The notes: generated by a model from the sequence alone, not told the origin. Numbered from the stretch's first letter, positions 16,056 through 27,151 are shown. The stretch is 64,000 nucleotides of DNA from Rathayibacter iranicus NCPPB 2253 = VKM Ac-1602 (GCF_003149025.1 NZ_QGDV01000002.1:248001-312000), one strand, 5' to 3'. Translations and numbers: made by a program.

Positions 16056-16873
16056 GCGGGCAGGTCGGAGGGGCTGCCGTCGAACACCAGCTGACGCTTG
16101 GCGACACGCCGATCATGCAGGATTGCGATCCCGCAGGCGAGGAAGAACAGGAAGATGATCGGGATCGCCAGCAGGAACATCGAGATCGGGTCGGCAGCCG
16201 GAGTGGCCACCGCTGTAAATAGCACGATAGCCATAATCGCGAGGCGCCAGGACTTGAGGATCAGCATCCCGGACAGGACGCCGAGGAAGTTGAGCAGCAC
16301 CAAGAAAACCGGCAGCACGAAGGCGATGCCGACGACCAGGACGAGCTTGAGCACGAACTCGTAGTAGATCTTGGCGTCGAGGAAGCTCGCCGCATCACTC
16401 CCCGTAAAACTCGTCAGCAGCTCGACGATGTGCGGGAAGACGAACCAACCGGCCGCGCAGCCCGCAAAAAACAGCGGAATCGCCGTCAGAATGAATCCGA
16501 GGCCGTACTTCATCTCTTTGCGAGTGAGCCCGGGCACGAGGAATGCCCAAATCTGGTAAAGCCAGACAGGACTGGCGAGTACGAGGCCGACGGTCAGCGC
16601 GATTTGCAGGCGCAGGTCAAAGGCACCGGCGATCGTCGGAAAGTTGAGGATCGCATCCTTACCCTGGCTGGCGGCGACCTCGGAAATAGGTGCTTTCAAT
16701 GACTCGAAGACCCACTCCGAGACGAACCAGCCAGCGATACACGCGATAACAATCGCGATCGCCGACTTAAAAAGCCTGTTGCGAAGTTCGATCAGATGAG
16801 ACCCGAGCGACATGCGCCCATCGGGATTCTTCGACCGCTTCGTCCGTGGCTTCTTTGATGCCACAGACGTCAT
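16052..16873 (-). CDS. tatC: Twin-arginine translocase subunit TatC
   Basis: Signal-recognition subunit of the Tat exporter for folded proteins, 273 residues with six membrane helices. The conserved N-terminal block GSHLIELRNRLFKSA precedes the first helix, followed by FxxLKAPI and the loop PGLTRKEMKYG. The N-terminus carries an extra lysine/arginine-rich stretch. Its start is fused to the tatA stop in TAATG, so the pair is coupled. No tatB is in the window, normal for a separate locus or an actinobacterial TatA/C core. A likely client here is the secreted protein at 3750. Confidence 0.96.
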   Translation of the reverse strand: MTSVASKKPRTKRSKNPDGRMSLGSHLIELRNRLFKSAIAIVIACIAGWFVSEWVFESLKAPISEVAASQGKDAILNFPTIAGAFDLRLQIALTVGLVLASPVWLYQIWAFLVPGLTRKEMKYGLGFILTAIPLFFAGCAAGWFVFPHIVELLTSFTGSDAASFLDAKIYYEFVLKLVLVVGIAFVLPVFLVLLNFLGVLSGMLILKSWRLAIMAIVLFTAVATPAADPISMFLLAIPIIFLFFLACGIAILHDRRVAKRQLVFDGSPSDLPA

Positions 16874-17154
16874 TACTTGAGCGGGGACTCAGGCGGCGTG
16901 GTCGAACCGGTGCCGGAAGTCGAACCGGTGCCGGTGGTCGTCCCCGTTGTGCCAGGAACGGTGCCGGTCGTACCGTCGGCCGACGCAGGGCGCTCGGTGC
17001 CGTCCTCGTCCTTCATGGTCTTGACCTCGCTCTTGAAGATCCGCATCGACTGCCCGACACTGCGGGCAAGCTGCGGGAGCTTGGGCGCACCGAACAGGAG
17101 GAGGATCACGGCGAGGATGATGAGGAGGTGCCACCCCTGGAGGCCAGCGAACAT
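16873..17154 (-). CDS. tatA: Twin-arginine translocase subunit TatA
   Basis: A 93-residue TatA: short periplasmic N-terminus, one helix (WHLLIILAVILLLFGAPKLP), the FG-x-x-LP hinge, an amphipathic helix (LARSVGQSMRIFKSEVKTM) and an acidic, then Gly/Thr-rich tail (TTGTVPGTTGTTTGTGSTSG) of low complexity. The start at MFAGLQGWH follows a weak GAAGTGAG ribosome site; longer in-frame starts lack homology. It forms the pore-like component with TatC. Confidence 0.93.
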   Translation of the reverse strand: MFAGLQGWHLLIILAVILLLFGAPKLPQLARSVGQSMRIFKSEVKTMKDEDGTERPASADGTTGTVPGTTGTTTGTGSTSGTGSTTPPESPLK

Positions 17155-17161
17155 TGCAGAC

Positions 17162-17491
17162 TCACTTCGTTTGTCGGTTGCGGTGTACCAGGAGCTTACC
17201 CCGTTCGACCCTTGCTGACCGGCGACCATCGATCCTGTCGCGCCGGGAGTCGCGCCGGACTTCATGAATTCGCCGGACTACGTCGCGATCGACGAACAGA
17301 GACGATGCCGACCGCGGCGGTGCAGGGTCGGTGCTCCCCGGACTCAGCGCTTCCAGCATCTCGGTCACCTCAGAAATCTGTCCGAGCAGGGCCGTTCCCC
17401 TACGCCAGTAGGAGACCGCGAAGAGGACGAGCATGGCGACCGCACCGAGCACCAGACCCAGCCAGATCACGATCCACGACCACCACGTCAT
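17162..17491 (-). CDS. Small membrane protein between pafC and tatA
   Basis: A 109-residue protein with one N-terminal membrane helix (WWSWIVIWLGLVLGAVAMLVLF...) and a basic, arginine-rich cytoplasmic tail (VRRIHEVRRDSRRDRIDGRR). The start overlaps the pafC stop (ATGA), and tatA begins seven bases later, so it belongs to the operon. Its place suggests an envelope role or help to Tat, but nothing in the sequence proves that. Function unknown. Confidence 0.75.
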   Translation of the reverse strand: MTWWSWIVIWLGLVLGAVAMLVLFAVSYWRRGTALLGQISEVTEMLEALSPGSTDPAPPRSASSLFVDRDVVRRIHEVRRDSRRDRIDGRRSARVERGKLLVHRNRQTK

Positions 17492-18486
17492 GACTGCTCC
17501 TCATCGTCCGCGACCAGTGCGGCTCGTGCCCACTCGGCCACCGCGGCCCGCGCCTCCGTGGGTGCAACGACAGTCACCAAACCGGGGAGGGAGGCGACCA
17601 GCCGGGTAAGACCCTGCAGGTGCGCGACTCGAAGGCGCACGAGGACACCACGATCCTCCTCCCCCGCGGTCGACTCGGGAAACTCGGCGTCAGCCGCGTA
17701 GTCGCCCAGCAAAACGACGGCGCTCGGCGCCACTCGCAGTTCGACGACGAGGTCGGTTGCCGAGGCCTCGAACAACCTCTCCGACAGCGTGACCTCGTGA
17801 CGTCGACGCACGATCGGACTCCCGGTGTCCCGGAGCGAGCGCATCCGGTCGACCCGGAACGTCCGCACCCCCTCGCGAAGGTGGTCCCAGCCGCGCAGAT
17901 ACCAGTCGCGGTCCACGGACTCGAGGACGAAGGGGTCAACGAGGCGTGATTCCGTCTCGCCTCGCGCGCTGCGGTAGTCAAAGGCAACCTGTGTCGCCGA
18001 AGCCATGGCGGTACGCAGGAGGGCCACCGAGCTATCCGCTCCGATACCGCGGGAGACAGCGACCGCGCTCGGGGCGCTGGACGCGCCCCGCGACAGCTTG
18101 CCCATCAGCGAAACAATTCGGTCGTTGCCCTGGTTCTCGGGCAGGGCTGCGAGGTACTGCATTCCGGCGATCAGGGCCGCCGCCTCCCGCGCCGAGAACC
18201 GAGGCGATTCGTCGATCGCGACCTGCTGAGTCAGGACGATGTGATCGTTTTCCTCGAAATCGTCCCAGCTGATGTCGAAGAGGTCGTTCGCCTGGTACTG
18301 CGCGGTCTCGCCCGGGATGCCGGAGACGGCAATGAGGCGGACAGCGCGCCGCACCTCCTCCTCCGGAATCTCGAAGTGCTCGGCGACCTCGCTCACTGAG
18401 ACGCGCCCGCGGTCGAGGAGGTAGGGGACGAGCGAGAGCAGCACGGCGAGGCGGTCGCGGGCCTGCAGCGAGCGCGGCCTAGCCAC
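17488..18486 (-). CDS. pafC: WYL-domain transcription factor PafC
   Basis: Second half of the heterodimeric activator PafBC, which in mycobacteria drives a LexA-independent DNA-damage response. The protein has 332 residues: winged helix (~10-65, EVAEHFEIPEEEVRRAVRLI), WYL domain (~145-235, VDRDWYLRGWDHLREGVRTFRVDRM) and a C-terminal WCX-type domain. I start at GTG 18486: GGAGG lies eight bases upstream and the start overlaps the pafB end. Three promoters resembling PafBC targets lie in the window (31383, 46296, 55018). Confidence 0.93.
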   Translation of the reverse strand: MARPRSLQARDRLAVLLSLVPYLLDRGRVSVSEVAEHFEIPEEEVRRAVRLIAVSGIPGETAQYQANDLFDISWDDFEENDHIVLTQQVAIDESPRFSAREAAALIAGMQYLAALPENQGNDRIVSLMGKLSRGASSAPSAVAVSRGIGADSSVALLRTAMASATQVAFDYRSARGETESRLVDPFVLESVDRDWYLRGWDHLREGVRTFRVDRMRSLRDTGSPIVRRRHEVTLSERLFEASATDLVVELRVAPSAVVLLGDYAADAEFPESTAGEEDRGVLVRLRVAHLQGLTRLVASLPGLVTVVAPTEARAAVAEWARAALVADDEEQS

Positions 18487-19489
18487 TGACGCCACCTCCG
18501 TGATCGGCGAGGATGCGACGGAGCCGGTCGCGCACGCGACGGCGCAACTCGGCCGGCTCGACGACACGCACTTCCGGCCCGTAGCCGGCGAGCTCGTCGG
18601 CAAGCACGTCGGCGTCGGTGTAGTGCAGACGGAGAGTGTCCTGACCCTCGCCCGTGGCCTCCGCGCGTCCGCCGAGGCGCAGCGCGGCGTCGGAATCGGC
18701 AGCGACCCTCAGCAGCGCGCTGGTGCGTTCGAGGATCTCGTCGAGCTGAGCGAGCGCGATCACAGCGTGGTCACCGTCGATGGCCGGGGCTGCCCGCCCG
18801 GTCGCCGCAACTGGTCCGACAATGCGCGAGAGGAGGAATGTCCGGGTACCCTCGGCCGCCTCGTCCCAGCCGTGCAGGTGCCAGCGGCCCTGGTGATTGA
18901 CGAGTGCGCGCGGCTGGACGGTCCGAACGCGCGGCTCCTCGCCTCCGGGCTTGAGATAGGGGAAGCGCACGACCTGTCCGCGATCGAGAGCGGCGTTCAG
19001 CGGCTCGAACGACGCCTCCCGGACTCGTATCGACGGGCTGATCCCGATGACCGGGTCGATGGACTCGACCCCCATCGAGCGGAGCTTGATCAGCGCGCGT
19101 CGAGACTCCGCAGAGAGCGTGCCCTCTCGCCAGACCGCCCCAGCGAGGCGGAGCAGCGCGAGCTCCTCCGGATCGAACGTGAGGTCGGCGGGGAGGTCGT
19201 AGCTCCGCTTCGCGATGCGGTAGCGCACGGTCTGCGTGTTGCCGGGATCGCCAGGGGCATCCACGGTCTCGATCGGGATGCCAAGCTCGCGCAGGTCGTC
19301 CTTGTCGCGCTCGAATTGGCGCTCTAGCGAGGCCCGGTCTTCCCGGCCCGACCGCTGACGGTAGCCCTGGACCGTCGAGAGGACATCGGTCTTAGTCAGC
19401 CCGTGCTCGGCCGCGACGAGAGCGAGCACGAGATTAAATAGACGCTCCTCAGCCGGGACGCGGCGTGAGGACGGGGCGTCGGCAGGCAC
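18479..19489 (-). CDS. pafB: WYL-domain transcription factor PafB
   Basis: First half of PafBC, 336 residues. N-terminal winged helix (about 12-90: LTKTDVLSTVQGYRQ, DDLRELGIPIETV), WYL region (NHQGRWHLHGWDEAAEGTRTFLLSRI near residue 200-225) and C-terminal WCX domain. The start is GTG 19489; TAGACT ends seven bases upstream, so a leaderless transcript is possible, although GGAG also precedes the GTG. In most actinobacteria pafBC follows the proteasome accessory gene pafA; here the upstream neighbour is an FKBP isomerase instead. Confidence 0.93.
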   Translation of the reverse strand: MPADAPSSRRVPAEERLFNLVLALVAAEHGLTKTDVLSTVQGYRQRSGREDRASLERQFERDKDDLRELGIPIETVDAPGDPGNTQTVRYRIAKRSYDLPADLTFDPEELALLRLAGAVWREGTLSAESRRALIKLRSMGVESIDPVIGISPSIRVREASFEPLNAALDRGQVVRFPYLKPGGEEPRVRTVQPRALVNHQGRWHLHGWDEAAEGTRTFLLSRIVGPVAATGRAAPAIDGDHAVIALAQLDEILERTSALLRVAADSDAALRLGGRAEATGEGQDTLRLHYTDADVLADELAGYGPEVRVVEPAELRRRVRDRLRRILADHGGGVSG

Positions 19490-19496
19490 GCACTCC

Positions 19497-19502
19497 AGTC
19501 TA
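19497..19502 (-). promoter_or_regulatory. Putative -10 element of pafB
   Basis: On the minus strand TAGACT lies seven bases before the GTG of pafB, in the 26-base gap after the FKBP gene. It may give pafBC-tatAC-helY-lnt an internal promoter. No -35 match. Confidence 0.35.
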
Positions 19503-19515
19503 GGGCCGCGCCGGG

Positions 19516-20478
19516 TCAGGCCTTTCCGAGGATGTCGGCGACGAAGACGAGGGTCGCGCCGCCCGGGATCCCGCCCTGGGGTGAGCCCTGGTCGCCGTAG
19601 CCCTGGTCCGGCGGGATGACCGCGATGACCTGGGAGCCGACAGGCTGACCGATCAGCGCCTTCGCGAATCCGGGGATGACGCCGCCCCGGGTGGTGGATC
19701 CGTCAGCAGCGGTGAAGACAGTGGGGGCGCCCTTCTCCCAACTGGAATCGAACACCTTCCCATCACTCCACTTCCAGCCGGTGTATGCCACGACGACCTG
19801 ATCGCCCTCCGCAATCACTTCGCCATCGCCCTTCTTGAGCTGGGCGATGCGCAAATCGGTCGGAGCATCGCCGGAGGGCTTCGCGAGCCCGGGTCGACCG
19901 TCGTCGCCGAGCGTGACGGTGGGGACGCCATCGGGCGTTGGTTGCGCTGCGCCATCCGCGCGAGCGAGCGAAGCTGAGCGCACATCGGCCACGACCACGA
20001 GGGTGTCGTCCGGCGAGATGCCGAGCTGTGCCGAGGAGCTACCAAAGCCGTCCTCCGGTGCGATGGCGATCGCCACCCGTGAGCCGACCTGTGTACAGAG
20101 CAGGCCCTCGTTGAGACCGACCAGGCCAGCACCACCGACACCGAATCGCGCAGGGCTCGATCCGTCATAGGGCGAGGTCTCGAGGACGGTGCCGTCAGCA
20201 CCGTTGACAAGCGTGTAGTCGATCGTGACCAGCTGGCCCTTCTCGAGCGGGGTGCCCGAGCCCTGGATCAGCGTGCTCACCTGGGTGCCCTTCGCCTTGA
20301 GCGGAGTGGGGACCGACACGTCCGGCTTGACACCGAAGTCGCCGACCGCGCCGATTGCCGACGAGGAGTCCCCGGAGGAGAAAGGAGCCTTGCAATCGGC
20401 CGGCGAGGTGGACGCGGAGCATCCGGTGAGGGCGGCGACGATGCCGATGCTGGCGATGAGCGCCGTAGTCCTGCGCAC
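19516..20478 (-). CDS. FKBP-type peptidyl-prolyl isomerase lipoprotein
   Basis: A 320-residue surface lipoprotein. The signal peptide ends in lipobox LTGC with Cys20, fitting Lgt/Lsp/Lnt processing. Two FKBP-like domains follow: about residues 70-165 (KGQLVTIDYTLVNGADGTVLETSPYDG) and 205-320 (EGDQVVVAYTGWKWSDGKVFDSSW, IPGFAKALIGQPVGSQVIAVIPP, then GGATLVFVADILG). The second has a complete FKBP pattern; the first is shorter. It probably assists folding of exported proteins. GTG start. It occupies the place where the Pup-proteasome genes lie in many relatives. Confidence 0.9.
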   Translation of the reverse strand: MRRTTALIASIGIVAALTGCSASTSPADCKAPFSSGDSSSAIGAVGDFGVKPDVSVPTPLKAKGTQVSTLIQGSGTPLEKGQLVTIDYTLVNGADGTVLETSPYDGSSPARFGVGGAGLVGLNEGLLCTQVGSRVAIAIAPEDGFGSSSAQLGISPDDTLVVVADVRSASLARADGAAQPTPDGVPTVTLGDDGRPGLAKPSGDAPTDLRIAQLKKGDGEVIAEGDQVVVAYTGWKWSDGKVFDSSWEKGAPTVFTAADGSTTRGGVIPGFAKALIGQPVGSQVIAVIPPDQGYGDQGSPQGGIPGGATLVFVADILGKA

Positions 20479-20546
20479 GAGTCCTCGATTCGACGGGAGT
20501 GGAGTGGTGACGCCCGGGGGCGGACGGCCCTGAGGCCGGGAACAGC

Positions 20547-22333
<1,787 letters not shown>

Positions 22334-22478
22334 GAGCGACCATGGTACCGGCAGGCCTCCGAGAAGCCGGGCGCTGCGAATGCGATGCGAGCCCTGAGAG
22401 AACCGCGTCCGCAATCCTGCCGACCGGACAGGTGCTGCCATGGCGGGTCCTATCCTGGACAGACGGGGCAGGCGCACT

Positions 22479-23381
22479 GTGCTCTCTCCGGACATCGAAC
22501 CGAACGCGGAGACACTGCCTATGAACGTGATCACGGGGAACGTCCTGGTCGTGGCCTTCGAGGGCTGGAACGACGCTGGTGACGCCGCGAGCGGAGCCCT
22601 GCGCCTGGTCAAGGACGCCGGGGAGTTCGTGCCCCTCTTCGCGGTCGACGCCGAGCAGTACTACGACTTCCAGTACACGCGTCCGATGCTCTCGATCGGC
22701 GAGGACGGCCGACGCAGCCTGTCGTGGCCAGGCACGCAGATCTTCGGACCGGCCGAGACCTCGGTCGACGCCGAGAGCGCGCTCTACCTGATGATCGGCA
22801 CCGAACCCTCGCGGAGCTGGAAGAGCTTCGCGGCTGAGGTCGTGGACGCCATGCTCGCCATCGACATTTCAGCGGTGGTGTTCCTCGGCGCGATGCTCGC
22901 CGATGTGCCGCACACTCGTCCGATCTCGATCTTTGCCTCCAGCGAGAACGCGGAGCTACGCAGCACCTTCGAACTTGAGCGGTCGAGCTACGAGGGGCCC
23001 GTCGGCATCCTCAGCGTGATCGGTGAAGCGGCGCAAAAGGTGGGCATCCCGGCTGTCTCGATCTGGGCCTCCGTGCCGCACTACGTGCACAATGCACCCT
23101 CGCCCAAGGCGATGCTGGCGCTGCTCGAAAAGCTCGAGGAGGTCGTCGGCCTCGCGATTCCCCGCGGCGACCTGGTCGAGGAGGCCGAGGAATGGGAGCG
23201 CGGGATCGACGCGCTCGCCTCCGACGACGAGGAGATGGCGGCGTACATCGCGCAGCTCGAGCAGGCGCGCGACACGGTGGACTCGCCTGAAGCGAGTGGC
23301 GAGGCCATCGCGCAGGAGTTCGAGCGTTACCTCCGCCGTCGGGGCGACGGCCGTTCGGGCGACGAGCCCTGGCGCCCGTGA
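22479..23381 (+). CDS. PAC2-family protein
   Basis: A PAC2 (proteasome assembly chaperone-like) protein of about 300 residues. Conserved features are NVLVVAFEGWNDAGDAAS near the start, FQYTRPML, IFLGAML-like ADVPHTRPI, and GPVGILSVIGEAAQKVGIPAVSIWASVPHYV. The C-terminus (~235-300) is acidic and helical. Start choice is uncertain: GTG 22479, ATG 22521 (GGAG nine bases upstream) and ATG 22440 are in frame; TATCCT at 22451 would be a good -10 for the first two. Actinobacterial PAC2 proteins are conserved near proteasome genes, but their role is not settled. Confidence 0.85.
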   Translation: MLSPDIEPNAETLPMNVITGNVLVVAFEGWNDAGDAASGALRLVKDAGEFVPLFAVDAEQYYDFQYTRPMLSIGEDGRRSLSWPGTQIFGPAETSVDAESALYLMIGTEPSRSWKSFAAEVVDAMLAIDISAVVFLGAMLADVPHTRPISIFASSENAELRSTFELERSSYEGPVGILSVIGEAAQKVGIPAVSIWASVPHYVHNAPSPKAMLALLEKLEEVVGLAIPRGDLVEEAEEWERGIDALASDDEEMAAYIAQLEQARDTVDSPEASGEAIAQEFERYLRRRGDGRSGDEPWRP

Positions 23382-23396
23382 CCCTGGCACCCCCTT

Positions 23397-23466
23397 CGTG
23401 AGGGAGCGCTGGAACGTCGAGGGCGCCATCTATTAGGCTCCCTCGACGTATGAGGGTTCCCTCACG
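23397..23466. terminator. Nested inverted repeats between PAC2 and mshC
   Basis: Outer arms CGTGAGGGA (23397-23405) and TCCCTCACG (23458-23466) enclose inner arms ACGTCGAGGG (23414-23423) and CCCTCGACGT (23440-23449). TGAGGG-TT-CCCTCA (23451-23464) offers an alternative fold with the outer right arm. It lies between convergent genes and likely terminates both. Confidence 0.65.
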
Positions 23467-23472
23467 GGCAGC

Positions 23473-24720
23473 TCAGGCTGGACGGACGCCGAGCAGAGCA
23501 TCCAGAGCATCGCGGAGGAGCGCGGGGACGTCCACACCCTCGACCAGCGCTGCGTCCACCACCGACAACGCCGCCGGAGTATTCAGATCGTCGGCAAGCA
23601 CCTCGCGGAGCTGAGCCAGAACCTCGAGAGCGGAGCGTGGTCCCACGGCTGTGAGCGCCGCCTCCCAGCGGGCCAGGCGTGCCTCGGCAATCGGCAGGTC
23701 CTCGGGCAGCCACTCCCAGTCTGACCGGTAGTGGTGGGCGAGCAATGCGAGGCGGATCGCCCGCGGGTCGACCCCCTCGCCGCGGAGCCGCGAGACCAGC
23801 ACCAGATTGCCCAACGACTTGCTCATCTTTTCACCCTGGTAGGCCACCATCCCAGCGTGCGCGTAGGCGCGGGCAAGCGGTCGCCCCGAGAGCGAGGAGG
23901 CGTGGGCGGCGCTGAACTCGTGGTGCGGAAATACCAAGTCGCTGCCTCCGCCCTGAAGCGTGAACTCCACTCCCAGGCAGTCGAGCGCGATCACCGAGCA
24001 TTCGATGTGCCAGCCCGGTCGGCCACGACCGACCTCGGCGTCCCAGGCCGGCTCGCCAGCGCGCTCAGCACGCCAGAGCAGTGGATCGAGAGGATCCCGC
24101 TTGCCTGCCCGCTCCGGATCCCCTCCACGCTCGGCGAAGAAACGGGACATCGACTCCAGACCGAGACCGCTCTCGCTGCCGAGGTGCCAAACCGGGCTCT
24201 CCCCTGCGGCGATGTCGTAGTAGAGGTCGCTCGCTCCATCAACTGCGGCATCGGAAGCGGGGACGCGATAGGCGACTCCCTCCCGCTCGAGCCGGGCCAC
24301 CGCCTCCGCGATCGGCGCCACCGTCTCGGTGACCCCCACGTAGTACTTCGGCGGCAGGATGCGCAGGGCCGCCATGTCGCCACGGAACAGCTCCACCTGC
24401 TCCTCCGCCAGATCGCGCCAGTCGACGCGCATTGCGGTGGCACGTTCGAGGAGCGGGTCGTCCACGTCGGTGACGTTCTGCGCGTACTCGAGGGCGTACC
24501 CCGCATCGAGCCAGACGCGCTGCACGATGTCGAATGCGAGATAGGTGGCGGCGTGGCCGAGGTGGGTCGCGTCGTAGGGCGTGATGCCGCAGACGTACAG
24601 GCTCGCGACTCCGCTCGGTGCGTCGAGTTCGATGGGAGCCGCGGTCGCAGTGTCGTGCAGACGCGGGGCGCGCCCTCGGCCAGGTAGCGCCGGAATCTCG
24701 GCGGCGATCCAGGCGCGCAT
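23473..24720 (-). CDS. mshC: Mycothiol biosynthesis cysteine ligase MshC
   Basis: ATP-dependent ligase joining L-cysteine to 1D-myo-inosityl-2-amino-2-deoxy-glucopyranoside in mycothiol synthesis. It has 415 residues and descends from cysteinyl-tRNA synthetase. [14 protein letters not shown] (44-57) contains the zinc Cys44 and the HIGH-like [14 protein letters not shown] near residue 296 is the KMSKS loop; SVIALDCLG and HHEFSAAH are further synthetase elements. The tRNA-binding anticodon domain is truncated, which separates MshC from CysS. The start follows uppP with no gap. Mycothiol marks the organism as an actinobacterium. Confidence 0.95.
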   Translation of the reverse strand: MRAWIAAEIPALPGRGRAPRLHDTATAAPIELDAPSGVASLYVCGITPYDATHLGHAATYLAFDIVQRVWLDAGYALEYAQNVTDVDDPLLERATAMRVDWRDLAEEQVELFRGDMAALRILPPKYYVGVTETVAPIAEAVARLEREGVAYRVPASDAAVDGASDLYYDIAAGESPVWHLGSESGLGLESMSRFFAERGGDPERAGKRDPLDPLLWRAERAGEPAWDAEVGRGRPGWHIECSVIALDCLGVEFTLQGGGSDLVFPHHEFSAAHASSLSGRPLARAYAHAGMVAYQGEKMSKSLGNLVLVSRLRGEGVDPRAIRLALLAHHYRSDWEWLPEDLPIAEARLARWEAALTAVGPRSALEVLAQLREVLADDLNTPAALSVVDAALVEGVDVPALLRDALDALLGVRPA

Positions 24721-25569
24721 TTAGGCGGCGATGAGGCCCGTGCCGAGCGCGACCATCAGGACGACCCCGAGCACGATGCGGTAAATGACGAACGGGAGGA
24801 AGCTGCGACGCGAGATGTAGCTCATGAAGAACGCGATAACGACGAATCCGACGACGAACGCCACAATCGTGGCGACCAGAGTCTCGAGTCCACCGACCTG
24901 GACCTGGTTGGGAAGAATCTCCGGGTCGCTAATGCTCTTATACAGCTGGTAGAGGCCGCTACCGAATACCGCCGGAATTGCGAGGAGGAAGGAGTAGCGA
25001 GCCGCAGCCTTGCGCTCGTAGCCGAGGAAAAGGCCGGCGGTGATGGTGCCTCCCGAGCGCGAGACGCCCGGGATGAGGGCCAGCGCCTGTGCGCCTCCGA
25101 AGATCAGGCCGTCGCGCATGCCTAGGTCGCGCAAGCGGCGCTTCTTCGCTCCGACCGCATCGGCGACACCCAGCAAAATGCCGAAGACGATGAGAGTGGT
25201 AGCCACGACCCAGAGCGAGCGCAGAGTCGTCTCGATCGCATCCTGGAACACGAGACCGAGCACGATGATCGGGAGGCTGCCGAGGATGATCAGCCAGCCC
25301 ATGCGTGCGTTCGGATCAGAGCGCGGGACGCGGCCGACGAGCGATCGGGCCCAGCTCGACACAATCCGCACGATGTCGCGCCAAAAATAGATAATGACCG
25401 CGGTCTCAGTCCCCAGTTGGGTGATCGCAGTGAACGCGGCTCCCGTGTCACGCCCGCCCAGACCGGGCAGCAATTCGCTGACGATTCGAAGGTGGGCGCT
25501 GGAGGAAATGGGGAGGAATTCGGTCAGACCCTGAACGAGTCCCAGGATCAGCGCGTCGATCAGGCCCAT
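24721..25569 (-). CDS. uppP: Undecaprenyl-diphosphatase UppP/BacA
   Basis: Membrane phosphatase recycling undecaprenyl pyrophosphate for cell-wall synthesis; overexpression gives bacitracin resistance. The protein has 282 residues with about eight membrane segments. Signature blocks are [16 protein letters not shown] near residue 15-30 with its essential Glu, and [14 protein letters not shown] near residue 165-180. Its stop abuts the mshC start directly, so the two are cotranscribed. The uppP-mshC neighbourhood is conserved in mycobacteria (Rv2136c to Rv2130c). Confidence 0.96.
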   Translation of the reverse strand: MGLIDALILGLVQGLTEFLPISSSAHLRIVSELLPGLGGRDTGAAFTAITQLGTETAVIIYFWRDIVRIVSSWARSLVGRVPRSDPNARMGWLIILGSLPIIVLGLVFQDAIETTLRSLWVVATTLIVFGILLGVADAVGAKKRRLRDLGMRDGLIFGGAQALALIPGVSRSGGTITAGLFLGYERKAAARYSFLLAIPAVFGSGLYQLYKSISDPEILPNQVQVGGLETLVATIVAFVVGFVVIAFFMSYISRRSFLPFVIYRIVLGVVLMVALGTGLIAA

Positions 25570-25682
25570 GCGTCACTTTCGAGGAGGGCTGGGGCGTCGT
25601 CGGCCAGCAGGCGGTCGGTGTCGGTCGGCACTGACCATCCGATCGCCGCACCCTCAGGAGCGGCCTCGTTGTCGTGGCAGCC

Positions 25683-27002
25683 TCAGGATCGCAGCAGCAG
25701 ATCGGTCAGGACCTTCCTGCCAAAGACTAGTGCGTCGAGTGGGACGCGCTCGTCGACTCCGTGGAACAGCGCCGGGAAGTCCAACGACGGCGGTAATTGG
25801 AGTGGCGCGAAACCGTATCCGGTGATCCCCAGGGTCGAGAGGGCTTTATTGTCGGTGCCCCCCGAGAGAAGGTACGGGAGGACCTCGGCGTCCGGGTCGA
25901 AGCGCCGCAGCGAGGCAGCCATGCTCTCGACGAGTGGGCCAGCGAAGGGGACCTCCAGACCGATGTCGCGGTGCTGCACCAGGATCTCGACATGCTCGCC
26001 CGCGAGAACTCTCAAGCGCTCCAGCACGGCGTCCTCCTCTCCGGGAAGCACGCGGACGTCGATGGTCGCCTCGGCAGTCCCTGGGATGACGTTCGCTTTG
26101 TAGCCGGCCGAGAGCATCGACGGATTCGCCGTCGTCTGCAGCGTCGCTGCGACGAAGCGGGAGGCGGTACCGGTCGCGAGGGCAAGCTCCTCCGGAGTAC
26201 TGCGCTGCGGGTCGTAGCCGAGCAGGCGCGCCACTTCACTCAGCAGCGCCCGCGTTGTGTCGGTCAGCCGGGTGGGCCACGTCTCACTGCCAATGCGGGC
26301 AATGGCCTCCGCGAGGCGAGTGACAGCGTTTTCCGGATTGATCTGCGACCCGTGGCCAGCAGTGCCGTGGGCGCGCAGTGTCAGCCACATCAGGGCCTTC
26401 TCACCCGTCTGCACGAGATAGGCCCGTTTCCCCGCGAGTTCGACCGAGTAACCACCGACCTCGCTGATCGCCTCGGTCGCGCCGGCGAAAAGCTCGGGCC
26501 GGGTGCGGACGACGTGGGCGGAGCCGCGCACGCCACCCGCCTCCTCGTCGGCGAAGAAGGCCACGACGAGGTCGCGGGAGGGACGGCGGCCCTCGCGGAG
26601 GATGTCACCGAGGGACGCGAGGATCATCGCATCCATGTTCTTCATGTCGACTGCGCCGCGGCCCCAGAGCATGCCGTCTTTGACGACGCCGCCGAACGGA
26701 TCGACGCTCCACGCGTCTGCGATGGCCGGCACTACGTCGAGGTGCCCGTGCACGACGAGGGCCCCACGCTCGCGGTCCTCCCCCGCAACCCGAGCGACCA
26801 CGCTCGTACGCCCCGGGTCGGAGTCGATCAGCTCGGGCTCGAGGCCGAGATCACGCAGCTTCGCGGCGACGTATTCGGCGGCCTCCCGCTCCGGCTCGGC
26901 CTTGCCGTCGCCGTAGTTGCTGGTGTCGAAGCGGATCAGATCTCGCGCGATCACGGTGGTCTCGTCGAGGCTGGCGTCGGTCGGATCTGCGCTGTCTGAC
27001 AT
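25683..27002 (-). CDS. M20-family metallopeptidase/amidohydrolase
   Basis: A 439-residue zinc hydrolase of the ArgE/DapE/carboxypeptidase family. Metal ligands appear in order: VVHGHLDVVPA (His near residue 85), GRGAVDMKN (Asp near 118), DEEAGG (catalytic Glu then ligand) near 152, and the late His in LFHGVDERVP. The dimerisation lid spans about 195-330 with HGTAGHGSQINPENAV. A leaderless start is possible: TACCGT ends seven bases before ATG 27002. It corresponds in position to Rv2141c of Mycobacterium tuberculosis. Substrate unknown; a dipeptidase-like role is plausible. Confidence 0.92.
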   Translation of the reverse strand: MSDSADPTDASLDETTVIARDLIRFDTSNYGDGKAEPEREAAEYVAAKLRDLGLEPELIDSDPGRTSVVARVAGEDRERGALVVHGHLDVVPAIADAWSVDPFGGVVKDGMLWGRGAVDMKNMDAMILASLGDILREGRRPSRDLVVAFFADEEAGGVRGSAHVVRTRPELFAGATEAISEVGGYSVELAGKRAYLVQTGEKALMWLTLRAHGTAGHGSQINPENAVTRLAEAIARIGSETWPTRLTDTTRALLSEVARLLGYDPQRSTPEELALATGTASRFVAATLQTTANPSMLSAGYKANVIPGTAEATIDVRVLPGEEDAVLERLRVLAGEHVEILVQHRDIGLEVPFAGPLVESMAASLRRFDPDAEVLPYLLSGGTDNKALSTLGITGYGFAPLQLPPSLDFPALFHGVDERVPLDALVFGRKVLTDLLLRS

Positions 27003-27106
27003 ACGAGCAACGGTACCCGGGCCGGTCCGTCGCCGGGCCGGAATGCGTCGGCGGGCGCGGTTCTCGGCCGGTCATCGCGATGGCGGGGAAGCCTGCGGAA
27101 CCGTGC

Positions 27107-27112
27107 TAAAGT
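27107..27112 (+). promoter_or_regulatory. -10 element for tRNA-Leu
   Basis: TAAAGT lies 39 bases before the mature tRNA, a fitting distance for a short 5' leader. The -35 side is not obvious. Confidence 0.45.
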
Positions 27113-27151
27113 CTTCTTCGGCCGCGGAAACGCAGGTCAGAAGCGACACTT

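Noticed and set aside
17171-17190. TTGTCGGTT near the tatA start
   Set aside because: Wrong strand for tatA, last position mismatched, and the TACCAG that follows is at six rather than eight bases.
25849-25857. TTGTCGGTG, a perfect RecA-NDp 9-mer
   Set aside because: It is inside the M20 gene, pointing along the antisense strand, and no TAnnnT lies eight bases after it (GAGAAG instead).
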